The notes below the pieces were generated by a model that saw only the letters and a list, made by a program, of their open reading frames with translations, did not search any database and was not told where the DNA came from. A stretch of DNA of 24,673 nt, taken from positions 1 through 24,673 of IMG/VR virus record IMGVR_UViG_3300036790_000767; one strand, written 5' to 3'. The position numbers were made by a program, and so were the translations under genes. Shown in pieces: positions 12,950-19,819 of this stretch; the stretch's first letter is position 1, and every line of letters begins with the position of its first letter. Origin of the DNA: a virus.

Positions 12950-13983
12950 AGTGCTTCATCCTGGCCCCCAACGAGGGGTGGGTCGTCGATGTGATGGGCC
13001 AAGAGGCCGCCCACGGCCTGCAGCGCCAGGTCACTGCAACAGGTGCAGTGCCCTTCGAGATCACCGCAGACCCCGCTGAAGCCGATGTCATCTGGTTGCT
13101 GGCCTCATGGTGCTGGAAGCAGCTTCCCATCGACCTCCTCCGCCGCAAGCCCGTCCTCAGCACCTTCCACCACATCGTGCCGTGGAAGTGGGACGAGGCC
13201 GCGAAGGACGACTTCAAGGCCCTGACGCAGGTGACCGACTGCTGGTCGTCCTTCGGCGGCGAGGGGTCCAACCAGCTGGCCGCCGCCCTGGGCGCCCTCG
13301 AGCTGAAGCGAGGGCATTGCACGACGAGCTGCAATGCCCCCATGCAGGCCCTGATCCCCTACTGGGAGCGTGAGGCACTGCAGCGACTTGCACGACCCCA
13401 GCCTTCCCTCGAGGCGTTCAGGAAGGCGCACGGCTTGCCAGATGCAGCCTCAGCCTTCTTGGTGGGTTCCTTCCAGAGGGACGGTGAGGGCGTAGACCCC
13501 CTCATCGGCAAGTGGGAGAAGGGCCCAGATCTCCTGTGCGACTTCCTCATCGAGAGATGGAAGCGGTCGCACGATGTGATGGCTGTGCTGGCTGGCTACC
13601 GCCGCGACTACGTGGTGCAGCGACTGACGGAAGCGGGCGTCCCCTTCAAATACTTCGAGAGCTGCAACCAGGAGACGCTCATCACGCTGTACGGGTGCAT
13701 CGACGTCTACGCAGTCAGCTCTCGCTTCGAGGGGGGCCCGCAGGCCCTGGTGGAGTGTGCACAGCTGCGGGTGCCTGCCATCTGTGCCACCCACGTCGGC
13801 ATTGCCTCCCTGGTGCTGCCGCTGGCCAGCATCGGCCCGTCGCTGGGCCAGGCCGTCCCCGCAGTGCCGCTGCTGCCCATCATGATGCGTGGCGAGGTGC
13901 CCTTCCAGCTGGCGGCCCACGTGCTGGAGCAGACGGTGCTGGAGCACGCGCGACGTTGCGACGCGAGGAGGGTAACGACATGA
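12946..13983 (+). CDS. Family 4-type glycosyltransferase (GT-B fold)
   Basis: 345 residues. The C-terminal domain has the hallmarks of glycosyltransferase group 1: FLVGSFQRDGEGVD (loop before the donor site), KGPDLLCDFL, a YFESCNQETLITLYGCIDVYAVSSRFEGGPQALVECAQ-type segment containing the EGGPQ..E donor-binding motif, and VPAICATHVGIA after it. The N-terminal domain is divergent (FILAPNEGWVVD start). The predicted reaction is transfer of a sugar from an NDP donor to an unknown acceptor. It is the second, unrelated glycosyltransferase in the window and sits inside the early operon, so it acts early, perhaps on host surface or nucleic-acid targets, unlike the one next to the fibre. GTG start in a GTGA overlap. 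Confidence 0.78.
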   Translation: MKCFILAPNEGWVVDVMGQEAAHGLQRQVTATGAVPFEITADPAEADVIWLLASWCWKQLPIDLLRRKPVLSTFHHIVPWKWDEAAKDDFKALTQVTDCWSSFGGEGSNQLAAALGALELKRGHCTTSCNAPMQALIPYWEREALQRLARPQPSLEAFRKAHGLPDAASAFLVGSFQRDGEGVDPLIGKWEKGPDLLCDFLIERWKRSHDVMAVLAGYRRDYVVQRLTEAGVPFKYFESCNQETLITLYGCIDVYAVSSRFEGGPQALVECAQLRVPAICATHVGIASLVLPLASIGPSLGQAVPAVPLLPIMMRGEVPFQLAAHVLEQTVLEHARRCDARRVTT

Positions 13984-14102
13984 GCGTGAAGTACTTCAGC
14001 ATGGCTGAACTGGATGCCCGCATCGTGGCGCGGCATGTCGAGGCTGAGAGGGATCGCCGCGTCAGGTGCCTGCTGGACAATGGGGAGAATCCCCGCGGAT
14101 GA
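13980..14102 (+). CDS. KYFSM mini-protein, copy 2
   Basis: 40 residues, starting four bases inside the glycosyltransferase stop (ATGA). It is a shortened paralogue of the product at 12582-12761: KYFSMAELDARIVARHVEAE and the following Arg-Asp-Arg-Arg match, while the C-terminal extension is missing. A GGGGA-gaa-TCCCC hairpin (14082-14094) at its end has no T-run. Last gene of the plus operon, 18 bases from the convergent adaptor gene. Confidence 0.55.
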   Translation: MSVKYFSMAELDARIVARHVEAERDRRVRCLLDNGENPRG

Positions 14103-14120
14103 ACCAAGGCTTCTCGGTCG

Positions 14121-14834
14121 TCAGTACCCGTAGCCGCCGCCGTACAGCGTCGGCACCACGATCAGGTTGCCCGCCTCGGGCCCCACGTAGCCGTAGGACG
14201 GTGCTGCCCAGGTGGCCCCGCCCGGCGACAGGCCGAAGGGCGCCAGCCCAGCGAAGCCCGCCTGCCTGCCCCGCCACGGGTCGAGGATGAGGCCCTGGTC
14301 GACGTTGCGGTTGGGGGAGGCGTGGTCGATGCGCTCTTGCACCCGCTGCCGCTGCGCGGCGAAGGGCGAGCTGTCGAGGCCCAGCATGTCCATGACGGTG
14401 CACGACACGTCGAGGCTGATCCACTCCCACCAGCCCGAGCCGTCGAAGAACTCCGGCAGCGGGTCCGACAGCTGCTGCACCGCCGGCATGTTGGGGTAGT
14501 AGCGCAGCCGGTACGTCCCGTTGACGGGCCCGACGGCGCCGTTGCGCTGGCTGTATGGCAGCTTGTCGACGTTCGTCCAGAAGCTGCTGTTCTGCCGCTC
14601 GAAGCCCCTCAACCTGTTGAAGTCCGAAGGAAGGGGGAAGAGGTTGGTGCTGCCGGCCAGCGAGGCCGTCGAGTAGCTGACCGTGTAGATCTCGCGGTCG
14701 ATGACCATGTCGTAGAGGTGCAGCGCGGAGCTGTTGATCCAGCTGACCAGCGTGGCGTCGCTCGGGTTCTGGGCGTTGCCCTTGTTGGTCCTCGCCCTGA
14801 CGTCGGCGGCGACGGTGCCTGCTGTCAGTGCCAT
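14121..14834 (-). CDS. Head-tail adaptor-like structural protein
   Basis: 237 residues. The opening pattern (a helix with DVRARTNKG, then SDATLVSWINSSALHLYDMVI, then a PLPSDFNRLRGFE segment) resembles gp4/gp6-type adaptors and head-completion proteins that sit under the portal. The centre is strand-rich (YRLRYYPNMPAVQQ) and the end is Gly/Tyr-rich. Place in the late operon, after capsid and accessory genes, agrees with a connector function. It could instead be a minor tail protein. Confidence 0.55.
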   Translation of the reverse strand: MALTAGTVAADVRARTNKGNAQNPSDATLVSWINSSALHLYDMVIDREIYTVSYSTASLAGSTNLFPLPSDFNRLRGFERQNSSFWTNVDKLPYSQRNGAVGPVNGTYRLRYYPNMPAVQQLSDPLPEFFDGSGWWEWISLDVSCTVMDMLGLDSSPFAAQRQRVQERIDHASPNRNVDQGLILDPWRGRQAGFAGLAPFGLSPGGATWAAPSYGYVGPEAGNLIVVPTLYGGGYGY

Positions 14835-14838
14835 GGCC

Positions 14839-15018
14839 TCAGGCCGCCTTCTTGGCGAAGGCCTTGTTCCACAGCCAGGTGCACAGCTTGACCGTCGCCC
14901 ACGAGGCGACGGCGGAGATCGCGCTCAGCAGCGCCTTCTCCACCTCGTCGGTGCCGGGCAGGGCCTGCATCATGACGAGCGACGCAGCGATGGGATGGAT
15001 GTGGTCGTGCAGCGTCAT
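14839..15018 (-). CDS. Small late protein, possible membrane helix
   Basis: 59 residues, easily missed. ATG at 15018 has a GAGG eight bases upstream. A polar N-terminus with His (TLHDHIHP) is followed by a helix KALLSAISAVASWATVKLCTWLW that could span or lie on a membrane, and a basic end (NKAFAKKAA). A short hydrophobic segment and a positive tail recall small holins, but the N-terminal part is unlike them and no lysin gene adjoins. It ends four bases before the adaptor start, so it is probably co-translated. Confidence 0.5.
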   Translation of the reverse strand: MTLHDHIHPIAASLVMMQALPGTDEVEKALLSAISAVASWATVKLCTWLWNKAFAKKAA

Positions 15019-15074
15019 TGGTAATCCTCATCCACGCGGCGCGGGATTGTCTGGGGACAACGTGGGTGACCCTG

Positions 15075-15284
15075 TCAGCCCTCGTCCGGCTCCATGCAGC
15101 CACACAGGTCCTTGAAGGCCTGGCACGCTGCCTCGGCGTCGTCGTCCGACAGCTTGAGGCCCAGGGCGGCGGCGAACCGGTGCATGTGCTCCACGGCTTC
15201 CGCGGGCGGCGCCTCGGGCGGGGGCTCGCTGCCTTTGCCCTTCAGCCTCCCCATGGCGATGACCATGGCCGGGCTGGGGGGCAT
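15075..15284 (-). CDS. Hypothetical small late protein
   Basis: 69 residues, starting at the ATG whose A is also the last base of the upstream TGA (TGATG). A basic, Pro-rich first half (MGRLKGKGSEPPPEAPP) leads to a helical acidic second half (EHMHRFAAALGLKLSDDDAEAACQAF) and a CGCMEPDEG end. No recognised family. A minor structural or chaperone-like role is plausible from position only. The 56 bases to the next gene contain nothing else that I recognise. Confidence 0.52.
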   Translation of the reverse strand: MPPSPAMVIAMGRLKGKGSEPPPEAPPAEAVEHMHRFAAALGLKLSDDDAEAACQAFKDLCGCMEPDEG

Positions 15285-15898
15285 CACCAGCTCCCGTCGT
15301 CGCTGGTGAAGACGCTCATCAGCGGCAGCCACAGGTCGTTGGTGACGGGGTCAGTCGGCGAGAAGCTGCCGCTGGAGGCCAGCTCCAGGACGAAGGTCTG
15401 GACGGTGACCGGGATGGTCCCAGCGTAGGCCGGGCTCGACGCGGTGACGAAGGTGCCCAGGTTGGTGACCCGGTACTGGGTGCCGCCGTCGTACAGGGCC
15501 GACAGCGCAGTGGTGATGCTGCCCGAGGTGCCGGCCACGTAGCCCGTGGCGCCGGGCGCCGAGCTGTTGTAGCCGCCGACGGAGTTGGACAGCGGGTTCT
15601 GCGATCCCGACATCAGCACCAGGGGCTGCCCCACCGGGTCGATGCGCAGGCTGTTGCCCATCAGCTGGTCGAAGCAGACGTTGTAGACGCCCTTGGCCTC
15701 CTGCCAGCAGAGGGTGTTGGAGGTGCCGCCGCCGCGGATGACGGTGCCGGCTGCGCTGACGTGGCTGCCGCTGACGACGTCGCCCCGGGGGGTGACGAAG
15801 GGCGGCTGCGCGTTGGCCGTCAGCTTGATCCAGCCTTCGGTCCTGACGGTGTCGGGCCAGGCCTCTTGCAGGTCCTGGAAGTTGAACGAGTTGGGCAT
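15284..15898 (-). CDS. Probable virion protein next to capsid gene
   Basis: 204 residues, rich in Ser, Thr, Gly, Val and Asn with strand-like alternation, typical of a head decoration or head-fibre protein. The start is backed by an AGGAGG ten bases upstream. Recognisable segments are MPNSFNFQDLQEAW, a GVYNVCFDQLMGNSLRIDP core, and a C-terminal PVTVQTFVLEL. It follows the capsid gene by 55 bases with a hairpin in between. The role is inferred from composition and place. Confidence 0.55.
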   Translation of the reverse strand: MPNSFNFQDLQEAWPDTVRTEGWIKLTANAQPPFVTPRGDVVSGSHVSAAGTVIRGGGTSNTLCWQEAKGVYNVCFDQLMGNSLRIDPVGQPLVLMSGSQNPLSNSVGGYNSSAPGATGYVAGTSGSITTALSALYDGGTQYRVTNLGTFVTASSPAYAGTIPVTVQTFVLELASSGSFSPTDPVTNDLWLPLMSVFTSDDGSW

Positions 15899-15934
15899 CT
15901 GGTGTGTTCCTCCTGTGGGTCAGTCAAGCGTGTG

Positions 15935-15953
15935 TGCGGCGGTCATCGCCGCA
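15935..15953. terminator. Stem-loop right after the capsid stop codon
   Basis: TGCGGCG (15935-15941) and CGCCGCA (15947-15953) form a perfect 7-bp stem with a 5-base loop, touching the capsid stop. No T-run follows in either direction, so it is more likely an mRNA-stabilising or attenuating hairpin than a full terminator. Confidence 0.4.
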
Positions 15954-17270
15954 TCACCCGTTGCTGGCGTTGACCTTGATGTTGAGGAGGTTCTTCGGGT
16001 TCTTGACGAAGGTGTTGTGGTACGCGGCGAACGCAAACTCCACCGTGTCCCTGCCGGCGATCGGGCCAGGCATCGCGGCGCTGCCGGCGAAGTCCCAGGG
16101 CACCAGGCCGTCGTTCAGCATGTTGTAGTCGAGGTCCTCCTGCATGAAGCCCCAGCAGCGGGTCGCCGGGACGGTGACGTCCTCGTAGGCGATGGCCCCG
16201 CCGATGTCGATGCCGGAGATGGTCTCCTCCTGCAGGTCGCTGTAGCCGGTGACCGGGGACACGATGATGTCCTTGGTGGTGTAGCGGTTCTGCGTCATCA
16301 GCTGCTTGCGCATCTTGTTGAATGTCTGCGGGTTGAGGGCGAAGAGGTCCTGCTCGCCCTGGACCACCGACTTGCTGCGGGTCCGGGCGTTGTTGATCAT
16401 CTGCACCACGTCGCTGTCGTTGCTGCCGTCGTAGCTGACGCCGTACAGCAGGTTGCTGACGCTGCGGTTGACGTTGTAGAAGCTGTCGGACTGGTTGGTG
16501 ACGCCGCCGAAGGGGCAGATGGCCTCGAGGCCGATGAGGCCCGACAGGCCCACCGAGGTGTCGTCGGTGGCGTTGAAGAGGGTGTCCCCCACGCTGAGGC
16601 CGGTGAGGACGGAAGTGACGTTTTGCGCGGCGAAGAACAGCTTGCCGGCGACCCGGTCGACGCCGGTGACCTGCAGCGGCACCGAGGCCGAGGCCCGGCT
16701 GCGGTAGTTGCCGCTGTTGGGCGAGGCCGCAGCGTCGAGGAAGGATGTCTGCTCGTAGAACTTGTAGCCGTCCAGGTTGGTCGTCAGGGTGATGGTGTCG
16801 TTGGTCGTGGTCGTCGTCGAGATGGCGGCGATGGTGCCGATTCCCAGCGCTCCAGCCCCGAAGACCTGCGGGGCGATGTCCTGCATCATCCTGGCGGTGG
16901 CGTCCTTCATCGACTTGTCGAATGCCGTGATGAAGGAGTACTCGTCGTCGGCGGCCTGGGCCCAGGTCATGGCCGGGATGCTGGCGTAGCCGTAGTAGCT
17001 GATGGGCGGCACCTGGTAGACCGGGCTGTTGCCGTACTGGTTGATGATGGCGTTCTGCTGGGCCCGGGCGAAGGTGGGGCCCGATCCGACGCCGGGGGAG
17101 CTCTCCACCGAGTACAGCTTGTAGCGGCCTCCTTCGGACCCTGAGAAGGCACGGGCCCTCTTGTGGAGGATGCGGAAGGTCGGGAACTTGCGGAACAGCT
17201 GGGGGCGGTAGACCTTGTCTCCCGGGTTCTCAAGCAGCCAGCCGTTGGCCAGCGTCGATGCAGCGCTCAT
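15954..17270 (-). CDS. Major capsid protein
   Basis: 438 residues, the usual size for coat proteins without a cleaved prohead domain. Strand-rich, with low Cys, many Asn/Thr/Ser, a helical SMKDATARMMQDIAP segment near residue 118 and a beta region of the inserted-domain kind (VPLQVTGVDR.. GKLFFAAQNV.. VGDTLFN). The end has a FAFAAYHNTFVKNPKNLL helix. Good GAGGAG 11 bases upstream of ATG. It comes after portal and scaffold in the transcript, as coat genes do, although the large terminase is inserted between scaffold and coat. No HK97-type protease gene is seen; the separate scaffold gene agrees with a P22/T7-like assembly route. Confidence 0.82.
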   Translation of the reverse strand: MSAASTLANGWLLENPGDKVYRPQLFRKFPTFRILHKRARAFSGSEGGRYKLYSVESSPGVGSGPTFARAQQNAIINQYGNSPVYQVPPISYYGYASIPAMTWAQAADDEYSFITAFDKSMKDATARMMQDIAPQVFGAGALGIGTIAAISTTTTTNDTITLTTNLDGYKFYEQTSFLDAAASPNSGNYRSRASASVPLQVTGVDRVAGKLFFAAQNVTSVLTGLSVGDTLFNATDDTSVGLSGLIGLEAICPFGGVTNQSDSFYNVNRSVSNLLYGVSYDGSNDSDVVQMINNARTRSKSVVQGEQDLFALNPQTFNKMRKQLMTQNRYTTKDIIVSPVTGYSDLQEETISGIDIGGAIAYEDVTVPATRCWGFMQEDLDYNMLNDGLVPWDFAGSAAMPGPIAGRDTVEFAFAAYHNTFVKNPKNLLNIKVNASNG

Positions 17271-17335
17271 GTCAGGGTGATCTCCTCGGAGAGTGCAGGT
17301 GCTGCATTCCCCTGGCGAGTAGGTATCGGGGACGC

Positions 17336-17351
17336 TGCAGTCGTGACTGCA
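17336..17351. promoter_or_regulatory. Palindrome in capsid leader
   Basis: TGCAGTC-gt-GACTGCA (17336-17351) lies in the 113-base gap between the terminase stop and the capsid start. It may be an operator or an RNA hairpin in the capsid leader. The same gap has the minus-strand string ATACCTACTC (17317-17326), repeated before the gene at 23770. Confidence 0.35.
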
Positions 17352-17383
17352 CTGCTCTGGAGCACGGCCTCAGGGCGCTGCCG

Positions 17384-18832
17384 TCACCCTCTCCAGGACC
17401 AGCCATCGCTGTCAGCCTTGTCCCTGGCGTGGGCCTCGGCGACGGCCTGCCGCAGGCGAGGGTCCCGGATCCGCAGGTGGGGGGCCCACTGCTCCTCGCC
17501 CAGCAGCCCAGCGTCGGTGGCCAGGGCGTGCTGGCTGCGGCGCCAGGCGTAGAGGAGGGCGTCGCAGAGGTGGTTGTCCTGGCCCGAGGCCTCCTTGCGG
17601 GCGCCGCTGCTGTCCCGCTCCTCGTCCCAGCTGAGGGCGCGGAGCTCCTGCTGCAGGTCGTCGGTCCCGGGGCACAGCAGCAGGCGCTTCGACCGCATGT
17701 CCTCGGCCATCAGGCCCATGGCCCGGGCCTTGTCGGGCTTGTCGGCGTTGTCCCACGGGATGCCCATCTGCTTCCGCATCGTCTCCACGATCATCCGGGA
17801 GGCCGGGTCGCAGACGTAGGCCTCGAAGCTGTAGGTCCTCTCCAGCTGCCTGACGCGGTCGACCAGGTCGCCGATGGTGGCGCCCCGCTGCTTCCAGGCC
17901 TCGTTGACGAAGCAGGCCTTCTGCTTCCGGGACCAGGCGACGACGACCAGGGCCGAGACGTCGCCGGTGTCGCAGCCCAGGGCGAAGGACCAGCGGTCGC
18001 CAGGCCCGAGCTGGGGGAGCCCGTCGGGTGAGACGCCCCAGGAGGGGTAGCAGAGGAGCCGCTCGTCGAAGCGCCACTCCCCGAAGCGCCGCTGGCGGAA
18101 GCCGGCCGTCCCCTCGACGGAAGGATCGAGGGCAAGCTCGTAGGCGATCTCGCCGGCCCAATCGATGTGCGGGTTGCGGTGCGCCGTCCACCGGTGGACG
18201 GACCAGCCGGGCACCTTGCCTTCCTTGCCGCCCGGGGACAGGCCCTCGGAGGCGCTGCCGGTGACCCGCCAGAAGAAGCCCCGCCGGTTGGAGGGGGTGC
18301 CCAGCAGGCAGACAGTGCCCTGGTGGTCGGCCATGGCGGGCCACAGGTCGTCGCGGACGAAGGCCTGCAGGTCGTTGTGGAACTTCTGCGCCTCGTCGAT
18401 GTAGACGAGGGCGTACTTCTGGCCGACGACCTTGCTGCGCTGCTCGCTGGTGGCGTCAGCGCCGAAGAGCCTGACGGTGCTGCCGTTGTCGAACCTGAGG
18501 GTGAGGTCGGCCTCGTTGAACCTGCAGGGCACCTCGCACTCGGCGACGATCCGCTTCAGGACGTCGTCCCACATGATGAGCTCTGCCTCGGCCCGGGTGC
18601 CGGCGGCGTAGAGGCACTTGCAGCCTGGGTTCCGCAGGGCAGCGGCGACCAGGTCGCAGCCGGCCATCAGCGACTTGCCGACCCGACGGGAGCCGCAGGC
18701 CGCCTTGAGGCGGTGTGGGTCCTCGATGAAGCTGAGCTGCTCCGGGTAGGCCATGGCCAGTACTGCGCCAGCCAGCTGCTCGTCCCGGTAGCGGGACAGG
18801 GCGGCAACGCGTTGCTCTGGGGTCAGCGGCAC
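17384..18832 (-). CDS. terL: Large terminase subunit (DNA-packaging ATPase/nuclease)
   Basis: 482 residues from GTG 18832. The ATPase domain has Walker A in ACGSRRVGKS (about 45-54), an adenine-motif-like YPEQLSFIEDP just before it, Walker B in ALVYIDEAQ (Asp 146, Glu 147) and a coupling motif-like LLGTPSN. The C-terminal RNase H-type nuclease shows GCDTGDVSAL with the first catalytic Asp, VCDPASR, and a final DNHLCDALLYAWR. The packaging motor cuts concatemers and drives DNA into the prohead. The start is uncertain: the frame is open to 19123, but the extra residues run through the CGACG repeats and one inverted-repeat arm and look non-coding; GTG 18928 is an alternative. It overlaps no neighbour. 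Confidence 0.9.
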   Translation of the reverse strand: MPLTPEQRVAALSRYRDEQLAGAVLAMAYPEQLSFIEDPHRLKAACGSRRVGKSLMAGCDLVAAALRNPGCKCLYAAGTRAEAELIMWDDVLKRIVAECEVPCRFNEADLTLRFDNGSTVRLFGADATSEQRSKVVGQKYALVYIDEAQKFHNDLQAFVRDDLWPAMADHQGTVCLLGTPSNRRGFFWRVTGSASEGLSPGGKEGKVPGWSVHRWTAHRNPHIDWAGEIAYELALDPSVEGTAGFRQRRFGEWRFDERLLCYPSWGVSPDGLPQLGPGDRWSFALGCDTGDVSALVVVAWSRKQKACFVNEAWKQRGATIGDLVDRVRQLERTYSFEAYVCDPASRMIVETMRKQMGIPWDNADKPDKARAMGLMAEDMRSKRLLLCPGTDDLQQELRALSWDEERDSSGARKEASGQDNHLCDALLYAWRRSQHALATDAGLLGEEQWAPHLRIRDPRLRQAVAEAHARDKADSDGWSWRG

Positions 18833-18907
18833 CGAGTAGGTAGGCTTCTGCTCGTAGCGAGCTTCAGCCGCTACCAGGCTCGGCCCGAAGCAAGGACAGT
18901 GCAGCAG

Positions 18908-19006
18908 ACGACGTAACGACGCTTGCACTGCCCGGGGGACGCTGCAGCCGACGACGAAGCGACGCTCCGTCGCACGGCGACCGACGGCAAGCGACGTAGC
19001 GACGCT
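18908..19006 (+). repeat. Three 16-bp direct repeats at 40-43-base spacing
   Basis: ACGACGTAACGACGCT (18908-18923), ACGACGAAGCGACGCT (18951-18966) and GCGACGTAGCGACGCT (18991-19006) differ by two or three bases. A fourth copy is inverted at 19802-19817, inside the right arm of the inverted repeat. Beside the large terminase gene they recall cosB-type terminase-binding repeats; this is inference. Confidence 0.7.
18949..18987 (+). repeat. 39-bp inverted repeat, left arm
   Basis: Perfectly complementary to 19781-19819, 793 bases away. It begins CGACGACGAAGC and ends GACCGACGG. It lies just upstream of the terminase start and covers the second 16-bp repeat. Confidence 0.93.
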
Positions 19007-19633
19007 GCATCGAACTGCATTGCCTTGAGGACGCTCAAGACACGGGGGCGTCGGGATGCCCAGGACCGCCGAGCGTCGGGCGACGACGTCCAGGGGCGAC
19101 ACGTCGCAAACTGGCAGTCCCACTCCTTCACTCCCGGTCTACGCCCTGGGCCGCCCGTCCGCGGAACGGGTGTCGCACTGGGCGAGCGACGAGAAGGGAG
19201 AACAATGCCTTGAACTCCGGGGGTCATGGGAGCGCAGGCGTCGGTGGCCTCAGTGGTATGGGGGGCGGCGCCGATCCACGGCCCTGCCCGGCCCGACGTG
19301 CCCTCTGGTGTGGCCCGCGCTGCCGCCGAGGTAGGGTGCTGCCGACGGACAGTGCGGCCCTCCACGAAGGACGGAGACGCTGCACGGTCACGCTGCAGCG
19401 CTCTGAACATGTTCCAAAACCGTGTGCGGCCGAACGATTGCAGGAGGTTGAGCCGCAGTACGTGGTACCGAGGCTTGGTACCTCGGCGGCGCAGTGCCCT
19501 TCGAAGGGCTGAGCTGGGGCTGAAGCAGAGCGTCGATTGAGGCTCGATTGCCCCTGCGAATGCGCCGTGAGGTGGGCGGGCGGCCCAGCGGTGATGGGGG
19601 AGTCGAGCCTTACCGCGTCCGACTGTGCGGCCA

Positions 19634-19655
19634 GTGAGTGCAGGTCAGCACTCAC
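19634..19655. repeat. Hairpin element, copy 1 (GTGAGTGC / GCACTCAC)
   Basis: A perfect 8-bp stem with loop aggtca, within GGCCAGTGAGTG..TCAGCACTCACC. A second copy at 19874-19892 differs by a compensatory T-A to C-G change in the stem and a shorter loop. Confidence 0.6.
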
Positions 19656-19748
19656 CTGATCCGGGATGCCGTCGCCGGTGAGTCCCAGCACCAGCCACAT
19701 GGTGCCGTCCTGTTCGAGGTCGAGCATCTGGCCAGGCTGCAGCCGAGG

Positions 19749-19776
19749 ACCCATCCCATGGGATGGGTGTTTTTTG
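19749..19776 (+). terminator. Intrinsic terminator reading on the plus strand
   Basis: A perfect 20-bp palindrome (ACCCATCCCA and its complement, 19749-19768) followed by GTTTTTT. It can stop plus-strand transcripts only, since the minus strand has the A-run before the stem. The neighbouring genes are all on the minus strand, so it must end either a plus-strand RNA made inside this gap or read-through from the early operon. It ends four bases before the right inverted-repeat arm. Confidence 0.72.
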
Positions 19777-19780
19777 TCTC

Positions 19781-19819
19781 CCGTCGGTCGCCGTGCGACG
19801 GAGCGTCGCTTCGTCGTCG
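19781..19819 (-). repeat. 39-bp inverted repeat, right arm
   Basis: Perfect reverse complement of 18949-18987. It starts one base after the stop codon of the upstream late gene (19821 on the minus strand), so the two arms mark the borders of the gene-free interval almost exactly. Confidence 0.93.

Noticed and set aside
14082-14094. Terminator between the convergent operons
   Set aside because: The hairpin GGGGA-gaa-TCCCC lies in the coding end of the last early gene and has no T-run; the 18-base gap itself has no stem.
15693-17144. 483-residue plus-strand frame
   Set aside because: Val/Asp/His-rich shadow antisense to the capsid and neighbouring gene, typical of high-GC coding sequence; no start signal.
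18833-19123. Extended N-terminus of the large terminase
   Set aside because: The frame is open, but it would translate the CGACG repeats and an inverted-repeat arm into a Cys/Arg-rich stretch not expected in terminases; the family-like sequence begins near 18832.
19405-19414. GAACATGTTC as a LexA (SOS) box
   Set aside because: Gram-positive-type LexA sites need four bases between GAAC and GTTC; here there are two.
19224-19754. 176-residue minus-strand frame in the terminase gap
   Set aside because: The first 45 codons have some coding look, but no Shine-Dalgarno sequence precedes the start, which lies in the terminator palindrome. The rest crosses GGTACC sites and loses the third-position GC bias, and the later sequence is low-complexity. 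At most it is a decayed fragment.
18949-19819. Insertion sequence with terminal inverted repeats
   Set aside because: No transposase inside and no target-site duplication at the outer flanks; a non-autonomous element cannot be excluded but is not supported.
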